Positions 15,842 through 25,207 are shown, counted from the stretch's first letter. The stretch is DNA of 64,000 nucleotides from Thermococcus celericrescens (GCF_001484195.1 NZ_LLYW01000008.1:1-64000), one strand, 5' to 3'. Program-made: numbers and translations. The notes: a model not told the origin generated them from the letters alone.

Positions 15842-17401
15842 GTGGAACAACAGAGGGATCAATGGGCAACTAAGATTGGTTTGATTTTAGCAATGGCTGG
15901 AAACGCCGTCGGTCTGGGCAACTTCGTGAGGTTTCCAACGCAGGTTGCCCAGAACGGTGGCGGAGCCTTTATGGTGCCGTACTTTATAGCTCTGTTCTTC
16001 CTAGGAATACCAGTGATGTGGATTGAATGGGTCGCCGGTCGCTACGGTGGAAAGTATGGTCACGGTACCCTCGGTCCCACGTACTACCTCATGGCCAGGG
16101 AGCGCGTCAAACCAAAGAGCGCACTGTGGTGGGGAGTTATCAGCGGAATGCTGGCCTTTTCACTGACTGTTCTCCTGAACAGCTACTACCTCCACCTCAT
16201 CGGCTGGTCCGCGGCTTACTCCTACTTCAGCGCCACGGGCGCCTACTTCGGCCAGAACACCGGAGAGTTCTTCGGCAACTACCTCGGCAACCACGCCCAG
16301 GTTATGCTGTTCTGGGGCATAACCGTTATCCTCCTCGCCATAGCCGTCGGACAGGGCGTCAGCAAGGGTATCGAGCGCTGGGTTAAGGTCATGATGCCGC
16401 TCCTCTACGTCTTCGCCATCATAATGGTCGGCTACGTGTTCGTCCTCGGCTCACCAATAGACCCCAACTGGAGCACCATTGACGGATTCAGGTTCATCTG
16501 GAGCCCCAACTGGGCGTACCTCAAGGACCACTTCGCGACGGTCATGCTGGCGGCCACGGGACAGATATTCTTCACCCTCTCGCTCGGTATGGGTATCATC
16601 CAGAACTACGCCAGCTACCTCGGTCCTGATGACGACGTCGCCCTCAGCGGTCTCGCAACGGTTTCCCTGAACGAGTTCGCGGAGGTCGTCCTCGGTGGTT
16701 CACTCGCCGTCCCGCTGGCGACCGCCTACGCCCCCAAGATCGTGCCGCCCGAGGTTCTTGCCCAGGGTAAGAACGAGGCCCTCGCGTGGATAGGCCAGAA
16801 GTTCGGCCTTGGATTCTCCTACACCAGCCTGCCCAACGTCTTCGTCAGCATGGGTGACATAGGAAAGCTCTTCGGAGCAATGTGGTTCCTCCTCCTCTGG
16901 TTCGCGGGCTTCACCTCAGCCATAGCCATGTACAACTACCTCACCGCCCTCCTCGAGGAGGACCTCAACATCAAGAGAAAGGTCGGAACCTGGGTAGTGC
17001 TCGTGCTCTACTTCATCGCGGGCCTTCCTGTGGTGTACATCAGCGGCTACCTCGACCAGGTTGACGCATGGGTCAGCTTCCAGCTGACGCTGCTGGCGCT
17101 CTTCGACATCATAGTGGCGGTGTACCTCTTCAAGCCCGACAACTTCTGGAAGGAGCTGCACCAGGGAGCGTACATGAAAGTTCCCGGATGGTACAAGCCG
17201 ATACTGCTCTACATAGCCCCAATACTCCTGCTGATACCGCTGATAGGATCCGCCCAGAGCCTCGTCGGAGCAACCCTTGAGTGGCCGGCCAGACTGGCAA
17301 TAATCTTCATGTGGATCATTGGTGCAGTGGAGAGCTACTACTCCATCAAGCGCAAGTACAGCGAGGAAATCGAGAAGAACGAGATTATCATAAGGGTCTG
17401 A
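15842..17401 (+). CDS. NSS-family sodium:amino-acid symporter
   Basis: This 519-residue protein has twelve predicted membrane helices with the LeuT fold. The unwound TM1 motif GNAVGLGNFVRFP and the TM6 region LSLGMGIIQNYASY bind sodium and substrate in this family. It would import an amino acid with Na+; the substrate is uncertain, though the MetS-like subunit next door suggests methionine or alanine. GTG 15842 is preferred, five bases after GGGGGTGA. Box A (CTTTTTATAG, about 15749-15758) predicts a leader of roughly 60 bases. Confidence 0.92.
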   Translation: MEQQRDQWATKIGLILAMAGNAVGLGNFVRFPTQVAQNGGGAFMVPYFIALFFLGIPVMWIEWVAGRYGGKYGHGTLGPTYYLMARERVKPKSALWWGVISGMLAFSLTVLLNSYYLHLIGWSAAYSYFSATGAYFGQNTGEFFGNYLGNHAQVMLFWGITVILLAIAVGQGVSKGIERWVKVMMPLLYVFAIIMVGYVFVLGSPIDPNWSTIDGFRFIWSPNWAYLKDHFATVMLAATGQIFFTLSLGMGIIQNYASYLGPDDDVALSGLATVSLNEFAEVVLGGSLAVPLATAYAPKIVPPEVLAQGKNEALAWIGQKFGLGFSYTSLPNVFVSMGDIGKLFGAMWFLLLWFAGFTSAIAMYNYLTALLEEDLNIKRKVGTWVVLVLYFIAGLPVVYISGYLDQVDAWVSFQLTLLALFDIIVAVYLFKPDNFWKELHQGAYMKVPGWYKPILLYIAPILLLIPLIGSAQSLVGATLEWPARLAIIFMWIIGAVESYYSIKRKYSEEIEKNEIIIRV

Positions 17402-17411
17402 GGTGATCGCA

Positions 17412-17519
17412 ATGGAAAGCTGGATAATCTACATGCTGATAGCGTGGCTGGCAATATTCGCCATGATGGGCTGGAGCATCAACAAGCTACTCAAGGCGGA
17501 AAGAGGGGAAGTGTCTTAA
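17412..17519 (+). CDS. MetS-like small subunit of the NSS transporter
   Basis: A 35-residue protein with a single hydrophobic helix (MESWIIYMLIAWLAIFAMM) and a short basic tail (NKLLKAERGE). It starts ten bases after the NSS transporter stop, with GAGGTGATCGC as binding site. Size, single helix and position match the MetS-type small subunits that accompany NSS transporters such as MetP of Corynebacterium. It probably stabilises or modulates the transporter. It is below the usual length cut-off and easily missed. Confidence 0.8.
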   Translation: MESWIIYMLIAWLAIFAMMGWSINKLLKAERGEVS

Positions 17520-17540
17520 ACCCTTTTTCTTTCTCATTTT
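17520..17540 (+). terminator. U-rich terminator after the transporter operon
   Basis: The transcript reads a CCC followed by U5, CU3 and CUCAU4 just after the small-subunit stop codon. U-rich tracts of this kind are the intrinsic and FttA-dependent termination signals in Thermococcus. No hairpin is present. Confidence 0.5.
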
Positions 17541-17552
17541 GGGGGGGTACAG

Positions 17553-18287
17553 GTGAAAAGCGAAAAGATACTTCTTGAAACGGCCGACGTTCTCGAATCA
17601 ACCCTCGAAAAGATCGAGAGGCTCGGCAGCTTAAGTGAAAAGGAGAAGACGAAAGTCAAGAAATCCCTGGAGGAGGCCGCGGGGAACTTCCGGGAGGTCG
17701 CCTCCAAGGTCGAGAAGGACAACGAGGAGCTGGCCGAGTTCTTCTTCAAAAAAGCCAAGGAGCTCAAATTGATGAGCACTGACAAGGCCATAGAGAAGGA
17801 GGGCAAAAAGAACTACCTGAAAGCGGTGAACAAGATCCTCCTGTATTCCAGGTCGGCCGAGTACGACTTCGTCCCCAAGAAGCTCGTCGAGCTGAAGAGG
17901 GCATACCGGAAATACATCTTTGGAATGACGTCGTTCTTCATCCTGACCGGGGCATATCTCAATCAGTTCTTCGCTATAACAGCGCTCATCCTGGCCATCC
18001 CGATAATCCTGTCGATGCTCTCCCTTCAGCGGAGGGGCTACACCGGACTCCTGCTGGCCTACGCCTCGGCCCCAATTCCCCTGGTTGTGGGTTTCAACGC
18101 GATAGTCTATTCCCTGGGTGCCCTGCGCGACCCCAACCAGGTAAGCACCATAGCGGAGCACCTGGGGAAGAGCGTATCCTTCGCGCAGGGATATCTGATA
18201 TTCCTCGTCCTCCTCTCGGCGGTGGAGGTATACCTGATAGCCATCTCCCTCGTCGAACTCTACAGGAACAGGTACGCGTTCCTGTGA
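17553..18287 (+). CDS. Uncharacterised protein with coiled-coil N-terminus and membrane C-terminus
   Basis: 244 residues that I cannot assign to a family. The first ~120 are charged and helical (KSEKILLETADVLESTLEKIE) and probably form a cytoplasmic coiled coil. The remainder has four likely membrane helices, including IFGMTSFFILTGAYL, ITALILAIPIILSML, YASAPIPLVVGFNAIVY and GYLIFLVLLSAVEVYLIAI. The start is GTG 17553 with GGGGGG upstream. It follows the transporter operon on the same strand after a U-rich terminator. Its stop lies 11 bp before the end of the convergent PII gene. Confidence 0.68.
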   Translation: MKSEKILLETADVLESTLEKIERLGSLSEKEKTKVKKSLEEAAGNFREVASKVEKDNEELAEFFFKKAKELKLMSTDKAIEKEGKKNYLKAVNKILLYSRSAEYDFVPKKLVELKRAYRKYIFGMTSFFILTGAYLNQFFAITALILAIPIILSMLSLQRRGYTGLLLAYASAPIPLVVGFNAIVYSLGALRDPNQVSTIAEHLGKSVSFAQGYLIFLVLLSAVEVYLIAISLVELYRNRYAFL

Positions 18288-18298
18288 AAAAGAAGCCC

Positions 18299-18616
18299 TC
18301 AGTAGAGGGCTTCGTTGCCCTTCTCCCCCGTTCTTATCCTGATCGCGTCCTCCACAGGGAGGATGAATATCTTCCCGTCGCCGGGTGTTCCGCTCCTCGC
18401 GTTCCTGATGATGACGTCGACCACCTTCTCCAGATCTCTGTCCTTCACGATGATCTCGATCTTCATCTTCGGAAGGAGGTCGTACGGCGGAACGCCTCCC
18501 TGAACGCCCCTTCCCTGCACGGGATAAGCGGTCAGGGGCACGATGCCGACCTGCTTGAGGGCGTTCTTCACGCGGTCGAAATCATTTCCCCTAATAATCG
18601 CCTCAACTTTTTTCAT
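18299..18616 (-). CDS. PII-family nitrogen regulator with short T-loop
   Basis: 105 residues with the PII fold. The start MKKVEAIIRG and the C-terminal signature GTPGDGKIFILPVEDAIRIRTGE are clear. The T-loop region is GRGVQGGVPPYDLLPKMK, several residues shorter than GlnB/GlnK loops, which usually carry a YRG-x-EY-x-V-D segment. PII proteins sense ATP/ADP and 2-oxoglutarate and bind AmtB or enzymes through the T-loop, so a short loop suggests a changed partner. No ammonium-channel gene adjoins it. The ATG at 18616 is chosen; an earlier GTG at 18625 is possible. Confidence 0.85.
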   Translation of the reverse strand: MKKVEAIIRGNDFDRVKNALKQVGIVPLTAYPVQGRGVQGGVPPYDLLPKMKIEIIVKDRDLEKVVDVIIRNARSGTPGDGKIFILPVEDAIRIRTGEKGNEALY

Positions 18617-18681
18617 AGCAACCACATAGATAGTTTGTTAAAACTCCAGAAAAGGCTTTCGAAACGAAACAAACGGGGAAT

Positions 18682-20673
18682 TCAGGAAATCTGGGCCAAA
18701 AACTTCCTCAGCTTTTTAGGCGAAATGCGCGTTTTTCTGGCCAGCTCCTCAATCTCAGCTCCTTTGAGGTCTTCGACGCTATGAATACCAGCCCGCTGAA
18801 GCTTTGCCAGCGTTTTTGGCCCGATGCCCTTTATCCGCAGGAGGTCGCTCTCGACCTTGCCGGGTTTTCTCTTCTCCCGCGTCCGGAGCTTTCTGGATTT
18901 GTCCGAGCTGGGCCTCTTTACCTTTCTGGGGGGCTTAACTGCTATCTCCTTGACGACCTCTGTGGCGTAGGCCCTCTCCGGAAGCTCCTCCCTCGGCCGT
19001 TCAACCGGCTCTTCGCCCCTTTCGGGCGGAACCTCGGGCGGTTCAACGTATTCCTGAACCTCAGGGGGACTTTCGCTCACGTAGCTTGCAACCACCACAG
19101 GTTTGAATGGATTGTCGCGCCGCTCAAGCTCCTCGAGGAACTCAACGTCGAAGTCTCCGGTTTTGACGTACCTCACCAGCTCGTTGGCCAGCCTGTGGAA
19201 GTCCCTGCTGTGCACCAGAATCCGCCTCTTTCCGTACTCCCTCGCCTGGCCTGTCGTTATGAGAAATTGCCAGTCGCTAGCTTCGAGTATCAGCAACTCC
19301 CTCGCAAGCTGTTCAAGGATTCTATCGGCGGTTCTGTCCCTCCCGTAGTACGCACTCGCCAGCGCTACCATTCTCTCCTCGGCGCTGTAGACGTGTCCCC
19401 ACGTCCACTCAGTCTCCTCGTTCCACCAGGTCGAGTGGTCTGCATTGGCCCCCCACGAACCCTCTGGGAGTTCAATCTCATACCTCTCGCCGGTGTAGTT
19501 GTCAAGATAGGAGGAGAGCGTTGTGGTGACTATTCCCCCTTCCGCCATCAATTCAAGAACCCTGCCGAGCCATTTGACTCCCTCGAACCACCAGTGACCG
19601 AAGAGCTCCGTGTCGTAGGGCGAAACGATTATGCCCCTCTCCCCGAACTTCTCCTCGTATCCCCGGAGAAGCTCGCCCACCAGCCAGACGAAGTGCCTGG
19701 CGTGCTCCTCAACCCGCTCCATGGCCCTCTCCGGGTCGTAGAACTCTTTCTCGCCGAGGTCAACGTTTTTGCCCGTCACGCGCCAGTACTGGCCGCCGCT
19801 CTTTTCGGCCTTCCTGTGGAACTCCCTGTACCAGAAGTCACCGGGATAGCCGTAGTGCGCGCTCCAGACCTGGTGGCCGGTTTCTCTGTTGCGGGCGAAA
19901 ACAGCCACCCGAGAACCCTTGATCCAGTACGGCCTCAGCGTGCTCTTCTCCCCCTCGTAGAGCGGAATCTCGCCGTAGCCCTTTGTCACCGGGCCCTCAT
20001 CGATCAGGTTGCTCTCCACGAAGAAGTACTCGATGCCGAACTCCTCCAGGAACTTCTCCATGCCATGTCTCTCAACCTTCCTCCCGTCCGGCAGCTCCCA
20101 CTCCCCCGCCGGCCGGTAGGCGCATTCAGGCAGCCATATCCCCATCGGTCTCCTGCCGAAGTGCTTCTCGTAGGTCGCTATGCCATTGGCAAGCTGGGCC
20201 CTTATCGCCTCGTCCCTCCCGAGGAGCGGGAGGTAGCCGTGCGTTGCCGCGGAGGTTATCACCTCGATGTATCCCGCATCCTGGAACTCGCGGAACTTTC
20301 CTACGATGTCACCGTTTATGGCCTCCCAGTAGTCATAGACCTTCCTGAAGTGGTCGAGGGAGGCTTTAACGGCCCTTTCGTCATACTTGCCCGATTTCAG
20401 GTCTTCCTCCGTGGTCTCAATCTTCCGGGTTAGGTACCTCTCGAACTCGGCCTTGATGTAGTCGTCGGCCAGCTGCTCGGCCAGAACTGGGGTTATGTTG
20501 ATCACGAGCTGGAACCTCACCCCGGAGGAGCGGAGGCGCTCAAACTCCATAAGAAGAGGCAGGTAAGTTTCGCTCATGGCCTCATAGAGCCATTCCTCAC
20601 CGAATGGCCATTTGCCGTGCTTCCGAACGTAAGGGAGGTGGGTGTGGAGGACGAATGTGAAATAGCCTTTCAC
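18682..20673 (-). CDS. GH57 1,4-alpha-glucan branching enzyme with C-terminal HhH
   Basis: 663 residues, closely resembling TK1436 of T. kodakarensis in layout. The nucleophile is Glu183 in GIWLPECAYRP and the acid/base is Asp354 in IVSPYDTELFGHWWFEG, at the same numbers as in TK1436. It creates alpha-1,6 branches in alpha-glucans. A Pro/Glu-rich linker (~545-605) leads to a basic segment and a helix-hairpin-helix pair (LLRIKGIGPKTLAKLQRAGI), an unusual DNA-binding-type tail also known in TK1436. The ATG at 20673 follows GGTGAT. It is divergent from rqcH. Confidence 0.95.
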   Translation of the reverse strand: MKGYFTFVLHTHLPYVRKHGKWPFGEEWLYEAMSETYLPLLMEFERLRSSGVRFQLVINITPVLAEQLADDYIKAEFERYLTRKIETTEEDLKSGKYDERAVKASLDHFRKVYDYWEAINGDIVGKFREFQDAGYIEVITSAATHGYLPLLGRDEAIRAQLANGIATYEKHFGRRPMGIWLPECAYRPAGEWELPDGRKVERHGMEKFLEEFGIEYFFVESNLIDEGPVTKGYGEIPLYEGEKSTLRPYWIKGSRVAVFARNRETGHQVWSAHYGYPGDFWYREFHRKAEKSGGQYWRVTGKNVDLGEKEFYDPERAMERVEEHARHFVWLVGELLRGYEEKFGERGIIVSPYDTELFGHWWFEGVKWLGRVLELMAEGGIVTTTLSSYLDNYTGERYEIELPEGSWGANADHSTWWNEETEWTWGHVYSAEERMVALASAYYGRDRTADRILEQLARELLILEASDWQFLITTGQAREYGKRRILVHSRDFHRLANELVRYVKTGDFDVEFLEELERRDNPFKPVVVASYVSESPPEVQEYVEPPEVPPERGEEPVERPREELPERAYATEVVKEIAVKPPRKVKRPSSDKSRKLRTREKRKPGKVESDLLRIKGIGPKTLAKLQRAGIHSVEDLKGAEIEELARKTRISPKKLRKFLAQIS

Positions 20674-20802
20674 TCTGTATCACCTGGAGTGTTATTGCAC
20701 TCGGAGTATTTAACCTTATCCGGAACAGAACTGAGCCCGTGGACAATTGCGAACACCGGTTAGGTTTAAAGGGGAAAGGGACAATCCGGAAGGGGTGAGA
20801 GG

Positions 20803-22755
20803 ATGAAGGAAGAGATGAGCAGCGTTGATATCCGTTACATCGTGAGGGAACTGCAGTCCCTCGTTGGCTCTCGCGTTGACAAGAGTTACCACGACGGCGA
20901 CGAGATTAGGATAAAGCTCAGGACGAAGGAGGGGAGGCAGGATTTAATCCTCCAGGCTGGGAAGCGCTTCCATGTGACGACGTACGTTAAGGAGGCGCCG
21001 AAGCAGCCGTCGAGCTTCACCATGCTCCTCAGGAAGCACCTCAGCGGCGGGTTCATAGACGCGATAGAGCAGCACGGCTTCGACAGGATAGTGAAGATTC
21101 GCGTTGGGGACCACACCCTCATCGGCGAGCTCTTCCGGAGGGGAAACGTGATACTCGTGGACGGGGAGAACAAAATCGTTGCGGCGTTACGCTACGAGGA
21201 GTACAAGGACAGAAGGATAATGCCGAAGGCGGAATACCAGTATCCCCCCGCCAGGGAGAACCCGCTCGAGGTAACTCGGGAGAGGTTCATCGAGCTGATG
21301 AGGGAGAATGAAGAGCTCGAGCTCGTGCGCGCCCTGGCGAGGAAGCTCAACATGGGCGGAATGTACGCGGAAGAGATTTCAACAAGAGCGGGCTTCGACA
21401 AGACGACCCCCGTTAAGGAGCTGAGCGACGACGACCTGCTGAGGGTCTACGAGGCGATGATGAACACATTCAACGATGAACCGAGGCCCAACATAGTCTT
21501 CAAGGACGGAAACATGCACGACGTCGTTCCGATAGAGCTGAGAATCTACGAGGGGTTCGAGAAGCGCTATTTTAACACCTTCAGCGAGGCCCTCGACGAG
21601 TACTTTGGAAAGATAACCCTTGAGAAGGCAAGGATTGAGCAGACGAAGAGGCTCGAAGCCAAGAAGAGGCAGCTCCTCATGACGCTCAGGAAGCAGGAGG
21701 AGATGCTCAAGGGCTTCGAGGAGGGGGCGAAGGCCAACCAGGAGATAGGAGACCTGATCTACGCGAACTACGCCCTCATAGAGAGGCTTTTGGAGGAGTT
21801 CAGGAAGGCCACGGAGACCCTCGGCTGGGAGGAGTTCAAGAAGCGCATCGAGGAGGGCAAGAAGGCCGGCAACAGGGTCGCGCTCATGGTGAAGGGAACC
21901 GACCCGAAGGAAAAGGCTGTGACGATAGAGCTTGAGGGAAAGAAGGTCCGGCTGTACCTCAACAGGAGCATAGGCGAGAACGCCGAGCTCTACTACGAGA
22001 AGGCCAAGAAGTTCAGGCACAAGCACGAGGGAGCGCTTAAGGCCTACGAGGACACGAAGAGGAAGCTGGACGAGACAGAGAGGCTCATCGAGGAGGAGCT
22101 CAAGAAGGAACTCAGCGTTAAGAGGATAGAGAGGAGAAAGAGGAAGTGGTTCGAGAAGTTCCGCTGGTTCGTTTCGAGCGAGGGCTTCCTCGTTCTGGGG
22201 GGTAAGGACGCTGGCACCAACGAGATTCTCATAAAGAGGCACATGGACGGGAACGACCTCTACTGCCACGCCGACGTTTACGGCGCCCCTCACGTCGTCA
22301 TCAAGGATGGCCAGAAGGCCGGAGAAAAGACCATCTTCGAGGCCTGCCAGTTCGCGGTTTCGATGAGCAAGGCATGGAGCAGGGGCGTTTACAGTGAAGA
22401 CGCCTACTGGGCGCATCCGAACCAGGTCACCAAGCAGACACCCAGCGGCGAGTACCTGGGCAAGGGGGCCTTCATGGTCTACGGCAAGAGGAACTGGCTC
22501 CACGGGCTTCCGCTCAAGCTCGCCGTCGGTATAATCAACTACGAGGGCGAGGACTTCGTCGTCTGCGCCCCGGTTGATGCCATAAAAGCCCACACGAATA
22601 GATACATCGTGATCCGCCCCGGCCCACTCAGGAAGAGCGAGCTGGTGAAGAGGATAAAACACATCCTCGAAAAGTGGGGCTACAAGGTTAGGGAGGAGGA
22701 CGTCATGTCCGCCCTGCCGCCGGGGAACGGCGATGTGGTCGAGGTTATGGGCTAG
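20803..22755 (+). CDS. rqcH: RqcH / NFACT ribosome-rescue protein
   Basis: 650 residues with the NFACT order: an N-terminal NFACT-N domain (SSVDIRYIVRELQSLVGSRVDK), HhH region, a long coiled coil (~285-450) and the C-terminal NFACT-R domain (KWFEKFRWFVSSEGFLVLGG, YCHADVYGAPHVVIK). Family members bind the 50S subunit of stalled ribosomes and direct C-terminal tailing of the nascent chain. The ATG at 20803 follows GGGGTGAGAGG. Its stop overlaps the end of the convergent frameshifted membrane-protein gene by four bases. Confidence 0.92.
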   Translation: MKEEMSSVDIRYIVRELQSLVGSRVDKSYHDGDEIRIKLRTKEGRQDLILQAGKRFHVTTYVKEAPKQPSSFTMLLRKHLSGGFIDAIEQHGFDRIVKIRVGDHTLIGELFRRGNVILVDGENKIVAALRYEEYKDRRIMPKAEYQYPPARENPLEVTRERFIELMRENEELELVRALARKLNMGGMYAEEISTRAGFDKTTPVKELSDDDLLRVYEAMMNTFNDEPRPNIVFKDGNMHDVVPIELRIYEGFEKRYFNTFSEALDEYFGKITLEKARIEQTKRLEAKKRQLLMTLRKQEEMLKGFEEGAKANQEIGDLIYANYALIERLLEEFRKATETLGWEEFKKRIEEGKKAGNRVALMVKGTDPKEKAVTIELEGKKVRLYLNRSIGENAELYYEKAKKFRHKHEGALKAYEDTKRKLDETERLIEEELKKELSVKRIERRKRKWFEKFRWFVSSEGFLVLGGKDAGTNEILIKRHMDGNDLYCHADVYGAPHVVIKDGQKAGEKTIFEACQFAVSMSKAWSRGVYSEDAYWAHPNQVTKQTPSGEYLGKGAFMVYGKRNWLHGLPLKLAVGIINYEGEDFVVCAPVDAIKAHTNRYIVIRPGPLRKSELVKRIKHILEKWGYKVREEDVMSALPPGNGDVVEVMG

Positions 22756-23163
22756 AGGTACTTGCCTCCGCCAAGAACAAATCCTGCCACGAAGCCGCCG
22801 AGTCCCAGAAGGTAGCCATCTCCGATTATACCCACGAATCCCCCGCCGTACATGTACCACGCCACGGTGGTGAAGAGGAACATCCCGACCAGCCCAATGC
22901 CCGGACCGAGCCTCCCACCGAGTATTCCAAAAAAAGACGCCCAGGAGCACAAGGAACAGCCCCGCGAAGAAGACCACGAAGGTTAGTATCGAGCCCGTGC
23001 TAGCAGGGTTGAGCCACCAGAAGACGCCCTCAAAGCCATGGGGGGTGGTCAGGACCTGATCGAAGATCGCGATGAACATCATTTCCCCAGAGGGAGGCTT
23101 GAGCCAGGGGAGAACAAAGGAAAGGATGACGATCAGAGACGTCAGAAAGCTCAATATCCTCAT
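22752..23163 (-). pseudogene. Frameshifted small membrane protein
   Basis: The first part, from ATG 23163, reads MRILSFLTSLIVILSFVLPW and continues through a second hydrophobic segment to FFAGLFLVLLGVFF. At a run of seven T (plus-strand A run, 22929-22935) the frame is lost. Removing one T joins it to GILGGRLGPGIGLVGM, then FLFTTVAWYMYGGG and AGFVLGGGKYL ending at 22752. The repaired product would be about 137 residues with four membrane helices. The indel is either a sequencing error, a recent inactivation or a slippage site. Without repair no sensible protein results. Family unknown. Confidence 0.72.
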
Positions 23164-23177
23164 CCAGAAGCCCCTAT

Positions 23178-23594
23178 TTAAACCAGCTCCTTCCCTGTCC
23201 CCGTCATCACCAGCTTGCCGTGCTTTACACCCTTGAGGCTCAGCAGCCTGTCCGCTATCTCCTTTATCCTGTTGGCCTTACCCTTAACTATGATGACTTC
23301 CAGGCAGTTGTGCTCGTCCATGTGGACGTGAATGCTGGAGATTATCTCGCTCAGGTAGTCGTGCTGGAGGTCGAGGAGCTCCTTGACCACCTCTGCCTCA
23401 TCGTGGTTGTAGAGCATGGTTATCGTGCCGGCGACCTCACCCTCACCCTGTTCCCACTCGTACCGGACTATGAAGTCCCTCATCATGTCCCTTATTGCCT
23501 CGCTCCTGTTCACGTAGCCCTTCTCCTCGATTATACGGTCGAACCTTTCGAGCAGCTCGTCGGGAACGGAGACGCCAAAGCGAGTGATCTTCAT
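23178..23594 (-). CDS. nikR: Nickel-responsive regulator NikR
   Basis: 138 residues, the usual NikR length. An N-terminal ribbon-helix-helix ([18 protein letters not shown]) binds DNA. A C-terminal ACT-like domain follows, with nickel ligands His78, His89, His91 and Cys97 ([17 protein letters not shown]). It represses nickel uptake when Ni2+ is abundant. I chose ATG 23594, after GGTGGTG; longer starts run into the divergent gene's promoter. No nickel transporter is adjacent, so its targets lie elsewhere. Confidence 0.94.
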   Translation of the reverse strand: MKITRFGVSVPDELLERFDRIIEEKGYVNRSEAIRDMMRDFIVRYEWEQGEGEVAGTITMLYNHDEAEVVKELLDLQHDYLSEIISSIHVHMDEHNCLEVIIVKGKANRIKEIADRLLSLKGVKHGKLVMTGTGKELV

Positions 23595-23675
23595 GACACC
23601 ACCGTAATTCCTTTGGACGTCATCGTTAAAAACGTGACGCGAAACCCTTTTATTCGGGCCCGAGAAAGTAGCCAC

Positions 23676-24122
23676 ATGACGATAGAGGAACTCTACGCAA
23701 TAGCCCAGAGGGAGCTGGCCAAGGACCTGGTGTTCGAGATCGAGGAGGAGCCCGTGACGGTTTCAATCAGGGGCGTCCTTCTCGCGAGGACCGACTCGAA
23801 GGGCTACAACTTCTCCTTCTTCGAGCTGAGCGAGAACGAATTCGTCCTCGCCGTCCAGATGAAGGGCTTCGTGGTGTACCTCGGCATGGAGGCGGACGAG
23901 GAGATAGACGAAGACGCCTACCCCGAGCTCGTTAAAATCCTCCTCGGGCAGCTGACACCAGCCATAGCCCTCCTGATAACGAGGGCGGAGAAAGAGTATC
24001 CCGGCAGGGCGGACCTGCTCATGGACGATGAGATGGGGCCCGACCTCAAGGAGTTCTTCTACGGGCTCCTGGTGAAGCACCGGCAGGGAAAGCCGATCTA
24101 TGAGCAGACCGAAGTGGCCTAG
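23676..24122 (+). CDS. Uncharacterised conserved protein, probably leaderless mRNA
   Basis: A 148-residue acidic protein starting [10 protein letters not shown] with a predicted alpha/beta body and no membrane segment or recognisable motif. No ribosome binding site precedes the ATG, but a box A (CTTTTATTC, about 23647-23655) lies 25 bp upstream, so the transcript probably begins at or next to the ATG. It is divergent from nikR, whose promoter shares the gap. Its stop overlaps the convergent DUF389 gene's stop by four bases. Function unknown. Confidence 0.7.
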   Translation: MTIEELYAIAQRELAKDLVFEIEEEPVTVSIRGVLLARTDSKGYNFSFFELSENEFVLAVQMKGFVVYLGMEADEEIDEDAYPELVKILLGQLTPAIALLITRAEKEYPGRADLLMDDEMGPDLKEFFYGLLVKHRQGKPIYEQTEVA

Positions 24123-25120
24123 CTGAGGAGCTCCACAAGGACGAGAGTGGCGAGCATGATGGCCAGCACCAGCATCGTCCTCTTCGTGTATAGCTTCGCA
24201 GCCCTCCTCTCGTAGTAGCTCCTGGGGGAGACGTTTAGGACGTAGAGTCCGAGGAGAGAGCCGCTGAGAAGACCGAGGACGTTCTCAACGGTGAGGGCAA
24301 GAGAGCCGGCAAAAACATCCCACCAGCCCATCGCGAGGGATATCCCGATAACCGTCGTCGGAGGAACCAGTGCGGCCGCAATTGAAACCCCCGCCAGAAT
24401 CTCGGGAATTCTGCTCACTATGGCAACTATTCCGGCGTAGCCGAGGATTATCGCGAGGAGTATGTAAACCAGTCCCGACTGGCCCCTCAACAGTATCTCG
24501 TGGGTCGGCTCCGCCGGCATCGAGCCAGCAAGATTGAGGATCAAGGACACCACAAGGGCCGAGAGGAATATAACGCCGAGGAGTTTGAGAATGGAGGAAA
24601 CCGCGTCGAGGGCATCCCTGCCCTTGCCCATGACGATGTTGAGGGAGAATCCGTAGAGCGGGCCGAGAATCGGCGAGAGGAGCATGGCCGAGATTATCAT
24701 CACTATGCTGTCGTTGATGAGGCCGAAGAGGGCTATAATCGAGGCAACGGCACCGAGGGTGAGCTGAATCGGGTCGACTTGGGCCTGGTTGTTGGCGTTC
24801 TCGATGAGCCCCTCTATGGCCGCCAGGGTCCAGTGGCGCTTGAACTTTTTAAGAGACTTTACCGAGTTGGCGTATTTCACGGACTTCCCGCTGACGGGTG
24901 CCCAGGTTATCGATGAATGCCCCTTCCGAAGGTCAACTGCCTTCATCAGCTCGTCGACGACGTCGTTAATCACGAAATCCGGCACGAGAACGGTGAATTT
25001 GAGCGCCCGGTGCTCGTTGCTCTGCACTTCCTCGGCGTAGAACTGAAGGCTCCACTTGGTCAGAACATTCCTGACCTTCTCACCCTCACCCTCGTCGCAG
25101 TAGATTTCCAGCCGGAGCAT
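24119..25120 (-). CDS. DUF389 / TIGR00341 membrane protein
   Basis: 333 residues. The first ~110 form a soluble domain. About seven membrane helices follow, with the DUF389 motifs DPIQLTLGAVASIIALFGL, SAMLLSPILGPLYGFSL and GVSIAAALVPPTTVIGISLAMG. The family is widespread in archaea and bacteria, and its transport or sensing role is not established. The ATG at 25120 is the only reasonable start. It lies back to back with the 448-residue protein gene, about 115 bp away. Confidence 0.85.
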   Translation of the reverse strand: MLRLEIYCDEGEGEKVRNVLTKWSLQFYAEEVQSNEHRALKFTVLVPDFVINDVVDELMKAVDLRKGHSSITWAPVSGKSVKYANSVKSLKKFKRHWTLAAIEGLIENANNQAQVDPIQLTLGAVASIIALFGLINDSIVMIISAMLLSPILGPLYGFSLNIVMGKGRDALDAVSSILKLLGVIFLSALVVSLILNLAGSMPAEPTHEILLRGQSGLVYILLAIILGYAGIVAIVSRIPEILAGVSIAAALVPPTTVIGISLAMGWWDVFAGSLALTVENVLGLLSGSLLGLYVLNVSPRSYYERRAAKLYTKRTMLVLAIMLATLVLVELLS

Positions 25121-25207
25121 GGCCCATCGGAGGGACTACGGGCCCGGCACTAATAACCCTTGTGGAAACACTTCAGGATAATTTGAAGCGATTGTAAACC
25201 TTATAAC

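Noticed and set aside
21379..23163. 594-codon minus-strand frame covering rqcH
   Set aside because: Only its first ~75 codons look like protein (the membrane-protein start); the rest is antisense to rqcH, entered after the homopolymer frameshift.
23220..23675. N-terminal extension of the 148-residue gene across nikR
   Set aside because: The extension is antisense to nikR and passes through the promoter; the ATG at 23676 fits a leaderless start 25 bp from box A.
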